Source of the DNA: JABICX01 sp964528765
GTDB lineage: Archaea; Nanobdellota; Nanobdellia; UBA10117; JABICX01
Assembly: GCA_964528765.1 (NCBI GenBank)
Contig: CAZGVA010000029.1
Coordinates: 1-10,477 of the forward strand
Reading direction: 5' to 3'
Length of the DNA stretch: 10,477 nucleotides
The position numbers and the translations under genes were made by a program. Below, one piece after another: positions 5,962 through 10,477 of this stretch (the first letter of the stretch is position 1; each line of letters opens with the position of its first letter). The notes beneath the pieces were generated by a model. The model was not told where the DNA came from. It searched no databases and was given only the letters and a program-made list of their open reading frames with translations.

Positions 5962-5972
5962 ACGTAGTACGT
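5962..5972. repeat. Palindrome ACGTA-G-TACGT before the MC1 TATA box
   Basis: The five-base arms are perfect around a central G. The site ends 9 nt before the MC1 TATA-like box, where a regulator or the TFB recognition element could act. TAGTAC from its centre recurs at 5992-5997 just after the TATA box. Confidence 0.35.
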
Positions 5973-5981
5973 AATCGAACA

Positions 5982-5990
5982 TTTTATATA
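5982..5990 (+). promoter_or_regulatory. TATA-like box for MC1
   Basis: TTTTATATA would start transcription near 6012, leaving a leader of about 30 nt that contains the GGAG Shine-Dalgarno at 6034-6037. Box, leader and ribosome site are mutually consistent. Confidence 0.55.
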
Positions 5991-6033
5991 TTAGTACTCA
6001 CATTGTTTTTCGTGAATTGGTTATCTAATTCAT

Positions 6034-6037
6034 GGAG
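6034..6037 (+). promoter_or_regulatory. Shine-Dalgarno of MC1
   Basis: GGAG ends 5 nt before ATG 6043. The other ATG at 6032 is in a different frame and overlaps the site, so 6043 is the start. Confidence 0.55.
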
Positions 6038-6042
6038 TTAAA

Positions 6043-6339
6043 ATGGCTAAAACGAAAGCAACTCGACGCGCAAGAGGCGCAACGCGATACTTTGTATTGC
6101 AACAAAGTGGAAGGGACACAAAACATGTATTCACTGGCCGACAACCAAGACAAGCAGCACTTAAGGCAGCAACTAGAGGATTTGCAAATATTGTTTTACG
6201 AGAAAGAGGACGTAAAAGGTTACACATTTTCGTAGGATCTCGAAAGAGAGTTGATGCACCTGAGAACGCACCTGAATGGATGAGAGGTCGAAAAATCTGG
6301 AAGTCAACTGTTAAAAAGAAAGGTATTAAACATATTTAA
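6043..6339 (+). CDS. Non-histone chromosomal protein MC1
   Basis: The protein has 98 residues. MC1 is a small monomeric protein that bends and compacts DNA, known from Methanosarcina, haloarchaea and some other archaea. The family core begins near R15: YFVLQQSGRDTKHVFTG, then RQPRQAALKAA, VLRERGRKRLHIFVG, and the DNA-binding arm DAPENAPEWM (71-80). The prolines and Trp79 of that arm, which in Methanosarcina MC1 contact DNA, are kept. Compared with the Methanosarcina protein as I remember it, this one has about 13 extra basic residues at the N-terminus, lacks most of the loop between the helix and the VLRERG strand, and has VGSRK where that protein has a second Trp (KAWKE). The C-terminus is also Lys-rich. 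It may be the main nucleoid protein; no histone gene is in the window. T-runs after the stop may terminate it. Confidence 0.93.
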   Translation: MAKTKATRRARGATRYFVLQQSGRDTKHVFTGRQPRQAALKAATRGFANIVLRERGRKRLHIFVGSRKRVDAPENAPEWMRGRKIWKSTVKKKGIKHI

Positions 6340-6344
6340 TTACC

Positions 6345-6394
6345 TTTTTTATCTACACAAATCTGGAGGTGTCTTTTCTCTATTTTTTTATTTT
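6345..6394 (+). terminator. T-run terminator region after MC1
   Basis: Runs of 6 T (6345-6350), 7 T (6383-6389) and 4 T (6391-6394) lie between the MC1 stop and the convergent giant gene. This is the expected pattern for archaeal hairpin-independent termination. No stem-loop is obvious. Confidence 0.45.
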
Positions 6395-6406
6395 AGAATT
6401 ATATTT

Positions 6407-9400
6407 TTATTCTACCGTATGATTAGCAAATTCAATATCATCTTTTTGAACTAACTCTGCAAGAGTTTGTTCATGCTCACCTCGTTGAATTTGCCTAGCT
6501 AAAACTTTTGGAGAAATTCTGAAATTATCAAACATCTGTCTAGGCGAACGAATAAAATTACTTGGCATGGTTTTAATTGATTCTTCTACAAGACCAATTG
6601 GATCAAATTCACCAGTAGAGATAGCATTACCAATTTTTTGTTTGAGGATATATTTTGAAGAATCACCTGAAATACTATTCTGAACTGTTTTGGCTTCAAT
6701 AATATTGGCCATTAAGTTAAGTGCAATTTCTACGGTTTCTTGATCTACCTCGAATTTTGTTTGTCTTTTTTTGGCATATCTGTACAAAGGTAATTTAGTA
6801 CTTATTTCCGAATATAGTGTTATAGAACTACTCAACGTTGGAAATAATGCAAGCTTAATTAAGTCTTCAATTGGCATTTGTTTAATATGCATTATTTTAG
6901 ATTCTTGGTGTAGTGACTCAAGAGTATGTTCTAAATTTTTTCTACCTCTTGTTCCTTCGGTATGTAATGCATTGCTTTGTAACTTCTCTGAAATTTTTTC
7001 AACATCCAAGGATGCGTGAACTGACATATCAATAACTAATTTTCCCGCATCATAATATATTGGTGATCCAGATGATGCATAATATGGATTTTTTAGTTTA
7101 CCAAATACTGTTGGAATACTTTCTGCACCAATTACTGCGCTAATTTCCTGTTCAAATTTTTGAATTAATTCACCCGTATGTAAGTAGGGTTTTAACTCTC
7201 TTGAAATTCTTGCATATTCTCTAGTTTCAGCAATAGTGTATGAATCATCTCTAAGATATAATTTTGCTTTGTGTCCAAGTTGTAATGTGCCTTCAAATCT
7301 ATCTGAATTCCATTTACGAACTTCTTCAGTTAAATCTGGATGTCTTTGTTTGAATCGCGTATATTTTTCTTTGGTACCGGAAACAGTAGGTCTATGCTTA
7401 TATGCCCAACTAGCACACAATATAGGTACACCCAATATAGTTAAACCTGTTGAACCAATTACCTTACCTGAAGTTTTAGTTTTAGAACCCAATTTACTTA
7501 ATAAGCCATCTTTTTTACCAAATTTAGGATATGCGAATTTGCGCTTTTCTTTAGTTTCTTTTTTCCGCAGTTCATTTCGTTTGTTTATTTTTGCTTCTTT
7601 TATTTCATTCTTTTTATTTTTAACTTCAGTAAAATAATCTTTAAACACAGTCGGTAGATTTTCTATGCGATAATCACTTTTCAGTCTATCTTTGTAAAGC
7701 TTACCACCTTTCATGTGTCCGTTTTTAACTAGTTGATGATGAATTGCGCCAATACCTGTGGTTCGATAAATCATTGTTTCTAAACCTATGCCTAAATCTG
7801 CTAAAGCATCTAGACCGTCTTCAGCAACATTAACTGAATATTTGAAATCAACTCGTTTCTTAATTGCTTCGAGATCAATAATTAATCTTTTCGCCAACAT
7901 ATTATTTGGATCGCAAACAAAAGTATTATTTCGAAGCATAAGTTTTTTTGAAAGTTTCATTTCATTTAGTCTTTTTTCTGTTTCAATTTTTCCATCCATA
8001 AAATTAATCATTAATTTTTCAAGAGATATTTTGTCAGGAGTTCCGTAGAATGTTTTTGATTTATCTGAATCATATACATAGTGATCGTAGAAATATTTAC
8101 TAATCAGCTGATGCGGTTTAACTTCAACAGCACTAAGCGTATCTGCGATTTTACCTGAAGGTACCTTACAAGTATATTTAGTTGCATCTATAATTTTTTC
8201 ATTCCATATTTTACCAAATAAACTTTTAGAATCAAATGATCGTAGATGTGATCTTGCAATTTTAGCATTTGCTTTGCTTAATTTATTTGCACGTTTAGTT
8301 TCAATATCTTGATATAAATCCATGTCTTCTAAAAATGAATTTTTAAATGAAGAAATTCTCTGTGAAACCCATCTTCTGAAATCAACAAACCCTGTGGAAA
8401 ATTCTTCATGTGCCTGTTTTCTGTATTGTTTATCAAAAATAGTATTTTCTAAAGTTTCTTTTATTTTTTTACCTTTAGTTAATGCGACTCCACCTAAAAT
8501 CGGCGTAGCATATGCAGTGAGTAGACCTGGTAAACCATATTCATCAAATATCCATTCAGATGCTTTGTATAAACCATATAAACTAGCACTTGCAACTGCA
8601 ACAGTTCCTATTGCTAATGAACCAATTAAAGCTGCTTCACCTAGTTGGGAAAGCGATACATCGGTTTTACCCAATGGTTGTCCATCAAGTTTTTGGTTTT
8701 TAGAAGTTAGAAGTAATCCATCTAAATGTTCCATTTTTTTAGATAAAAGATATTCAATCGGATGCCAATCAGAAAGTGTTTCACCTATTGCTAAGATAGA
8801 TTGACCAATTCCAATTTTAGCAGAGTCATATTTTAAACCTAATCTATAAACTCGTGGGAATTTCTTTTTTTCTACTTCAGCAGCTCGATCATCAAAATCA
8901 TGCATAAAGTTATCCACAATATAATTTGCAAATTTCGTAGATGTTAAAATGTTTTGATCATGAATTATTTTTTTAGTTAATAAATCTTCAAAAGCCAAAT
9001 ACATTGCATTCAATACCGGCGCATAATGTTCTGGTGCTATTTTATTACGACCTTCAGTTAGATCTGCGTTCGAGGGTATTTCAATTCTAAAATCAACTCC
9101 AATACCCATTAAAGTTCTTAATAAGTTACTATGTATTGTGTCGGATTTAAATGGGTTGTTCGTAAGATTTACAAATAAACCATTTTGAGTTAATACGGGT
9201 TGATTTAAGTTTCTATCTCTTACACTTGTAGCTAATGCTTCAAGATTATTGCATCGATAATCCTTTACATCTTCCGGATTAATTTCATCTAAATTTTTAA
9301 ATGATAGATATTGTATTTTGTCTAAATCCACTACGCTTAATGAACCTTCTTTTCTAATAATTGCATTAGTTTCATTGGCGTATATTAATTCAGCAGGATA

Positions 9401-10477
9401 AGATGTAGTTGAATCACCACTATTTTCCAAAACTCTAATCTTTTTGCTTTCAGGCATATATGGATCTATATCCATAAATTCGCTTAATTGACGTAAGTCA
9501 TTGAAAATCAGTTTACCCTTCGCATTTTCAACTAATGCACCAATTCTATTTAGTGGAAATTCTCCAATCTCATCACCTTCACGAGTTATTTTTCCAGTTA
9601 ATTTTGCAAGATTAAATTCCAGTAAAGTAACTTCTTTAAAATATTTATTTATATCATCACCATTCCATTTAGATTTGCTATCGCGTATATCGAACAAGAA
9701 AGTTTGCGGCTTTGGCATATATTCAGTTAGTGATTTTTTTTCAAGTTCTCCAAAAGAATGAAATTCAGGGACATGCACGTTACTAAATGGAACAATTTCA
9801 ATATTATTGCGTGGATCCATAATTCTTGCTTCTTGTGTATCTATATCAGTATCAAGAATAATTTTAGAGTTTCTTTCGAATAAATCTAATAATTGCTCCA
9901 TACTATAATCTTCAAGTCTTATTGGATGCTCAACAATAATTTTAGGTATATCAGGTTGTTCAAAAAATCCATCACCGACGTTTCTTGAAGAAAATGCCAT
10001 AAATGAATTTTCGGTTTTACCATCAATTCTTACAGGTATGTTTTTTGATTGTTTGTAAATTGGACTTAAATTTAAATTTAAATCATTGAATTGAATTTCT
10101 GCACGTTTACTGTCAAAAAATCCTAAATATTTAAGTGCAGCATCTTTTAGATCCCAATTAGTATATTTGTTGCCGGGAATATCAACTATAACGGTTGTTC
10201 CACTTTCAGCGTTATTTTTTGGAAGCATAGTTAAATTAACGCTTAAATCACCTTCAGAATCCACATATAAAGAAGAATCAGTATAATAATTATCTTGTTC
10301 GCGTGTTGTAATTGTTCTTACAGGTGTACCTAAATTAGGTAAGGTTCTACCACCAATACCATGACTACCAATTTTTTCAGGATTATTTTCTTTATCAGAG
10401 TTGTACAAAATATAATAATTTCGAATTAGGTCTTGAAAACCCATACCACAACCTTGATCTTGTGTAGTAAATTGTAT
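6407..10477 (-). CDS. Giant GHKL-ATPase membrane protein (5' end outside window)
   Basis: The frame is open to the right edge: 11 in-frame codons precede the first ATG (10444), and they complete the motif DQGCGM, the G1 box (DxGxGM) of GHKL ATPases. The start and the N-box are therefore outside the window; 1,356 residues are visible. Counting from that Met as residue 1, IGSHGIGGRTL (25-35) is the G2 box and ESGTTVIVDIP (80-90) the G3-like strand. The visible nucleotide-binding motifs are intact, so ATP binding is likely. A long mixed region to about 595 follows, then a membrane hairpin (about 604-626 and 638-656), a mostly helical region, a very Lys/Glu-rich segment (939-970), a third membrane segment (about 994-1014) and a C-terminal region of about 330 residues with a His/Glu cluster (1143-1186). 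I do not recognise anything after the ATPase. It resembles neither a histidine kinase (no H-box or receiver seen), Hsp90, MutL nor topoisomerase VI B. It converges on MC1. Confidence 0.85.
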   Translation of the reverse strand: MQFTTQDQGCGMGFQDLIRNYYILYNSDKENNPEKIGSHGIGGRTLPNLGTPVRTITTREQDNYYTDSSLYVDSEGDLSVNLTMLPKNNAESGTTVIVDIPGNKYTNWDLKDAALKYLGFFDSKRAEIQFNDLNLNLSPIYKQSKNIPVRIDGKTENSFMAFSSRNVGDGFFEQPDIPKIIVEHPIRLEDYSMEQLLDLFERNSKIILDTDIDTQEARIMDPRNNIEIVPFSNVHVPEFHSFGELEKKSLTEYMPKPQTFLFDIRDSKSKWNGDDINKYFKEVTLLEFNLAKLTGKITREGDEIGEFPLNRIGALVENAKGKLIFNDLRQLSEFMDIDPYMPESKKIRVLENSGDSTTSYPAELIYANETNAIIRKEGSLSVVDLDKIQYLSFKNLDEINPEDVKDYRCNNLEALATSVRDRNLNQPVLTQNGLFVNLTNNPFKSDTIHSNLLRTLMGIGVDFRIEIPSNADLTEGRNKIAPEHYAPVLNAMYLAFEDLLTKKIIHDQNILTSTKFANYIVDNFMHDFDDRAAEVEKKKFPRVYRLGLKYDSAKIGIGQSILAIGETLSDWHPIEYLLSKKMEHLDGLLLTSKNQKLDGQPLGKTDVSLSQLGEAALIGSLAIGTVAVASASLYGLYKASEWIFDEYGLPGLLTAYATPILGGVALTKGKKIKETLENTIFDKQYRKQAHEEFSTGFVDFRRWVSQRISSFKNSFLEDMDLYQDIETKRANKLSKANAKIARSHLRSFDSKSLFGKIWNEKIIDATKYTCKVPSGKIADTLSAVEVKPHQLISKYFYDHYVYDSDKSKTFYGTPDKISLEKLMINFMDGKIETEKRLNEMKLSKKLMLRNNTFVCDPNNMLAKRLIIDLEAIKKRVDFKYSVNVAEDGLDALADLGIGLETMIYRTTGIGAIHHQLVKNGHMKGGKLYKDRLKSDYRIENLPTVFKDYFTEVKNKKNEIKEAKINKRNELRKKETKEKRKFAYPKFGKKDGLLSKLGSKTKTSGKVIGSTGLTILGVPILCASWAYKHRPTVSGTKEKYTRFKQRHPDLTEEVRKWNSDRFEGTLQLGHKAKLYLRDDSYTIAETREYARISRELKPYLHTGELIQKFEQEISAVIGAESIPTVFGKLKNPYYASSGSPIYYDAGKLVIDMSVHASLDVEKISEKLQSNALHTEGTRGRKNLEHTLESLHQESKIMHIKQMPIEDLIKLALFPTLSSSITLYSEISTKLPLYRYAKKRQTKFEVDQETVEIALNLMANIIEAKTVQNSISGDSSKYILKQKIGNAISTGEFDPIGLVEESIKTMPSNFIRSPRQMFDNFRISPKVLARQIQRGEHEQTLAELVQKDDIEFANHTVE

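Noticed and set aside
6032..6235. Plus-strand frame starting at ATG 6032.
   Set aside because: It is a shifted frame over the unmistakable MC1 gene, and its ATG overlaps the MC1 Shine-Dalgarno.
6365..6371. Strong Shine-Dalgarno-like GGAGGTG between MC1 and the giant gene.
   Set aside because: No ATG follows at a suitable distance. The GTG within it opens only a 17-codon low-complexity frame ending in the giant gene's 3' end. No box C/D or other ncRNA motif was seen.
6870..7040. Zinc metallopeptidase motif in the C-terminal part of the giant protein.
   Set aside because: The region looks histidine-rich, but neither HExxH nor HxxEH is present, so no peptidase call was made; only the cluster itself is reported.
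8322..8804. Plus-strand frame of 160 codons inside the giant gene.
   Set aside because: It is antisense to the region encoding the membrane hairpin, has no recognisable pattern, and its length is expected in AT-rich coding DNA with few antisense stops.

Overview
The window looks like an AT-rich archaeal genome. Core archaeal genes are present: PCNA, transcription factor S, an OB-fold protein related to replication protein A, the chromosomal protein MC1, and a Ser/His signal peptidase of the archaeal/ER type. TATA-like boxes lie about 21-30 nt upstream of several start codons with no Shine-Dalgarno, which suggests leaderless transcripts. The signal peptidase carries an acidic, Trp-Trp-containing insert that I associate with DPANN archaea (Woesearchaeota/Pacearchaeota-like). 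The DPANN placement is an inference; the archaeal placement is firm. Coding density is high: the longest gap without a gene is 212 nt (5831-6042), and I saw no tRNA, rRNA, CRISPR array, IS element or integrase.

Region 1 (1-3330, all minus strand) reads, in transcription order, signal peptidase I, MoxR AAA+ ATPase, DUF58 protein, and a membrane-anchored VWA protein that runs off the left edge. MoxR, DUF58 and VWA are 6 and 1 nt apart and form the classic MoxR/VWA module. Region 2 (3417-5171, plus strand) is an information-processing cluster: transcription factor S, a single-OB-fold protein, a previously easy-to-miss 40-residue membrane peptide, and PCNA. Region 3 (5183-6339) holds a strange glycine-rich, probably membrane-anchored protein on the minus strand, convergent with PCNA, and divergent from it the DNA-bending protein MC1.

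Region 4 (6407-10477, minus strand) is a single giant gene, open at its 5' end at the right edge. The visible start carries the G1, G2 and G3 motifs of a GHKL ATPase (gyrase/Hsp90/histidine kinase/MutL). It is followed by more than 1,200 residues I cannot assign, including three predicted membrane segments and a lysine-rich linker. The first ATG in the window falls inside the G1 motif, so the protein starts outside the window. This giant GHKL membrane protein is the best candidate here for an undescribed system. The glycine-rich protein and the 40-residue peptide are the next most unusual items.
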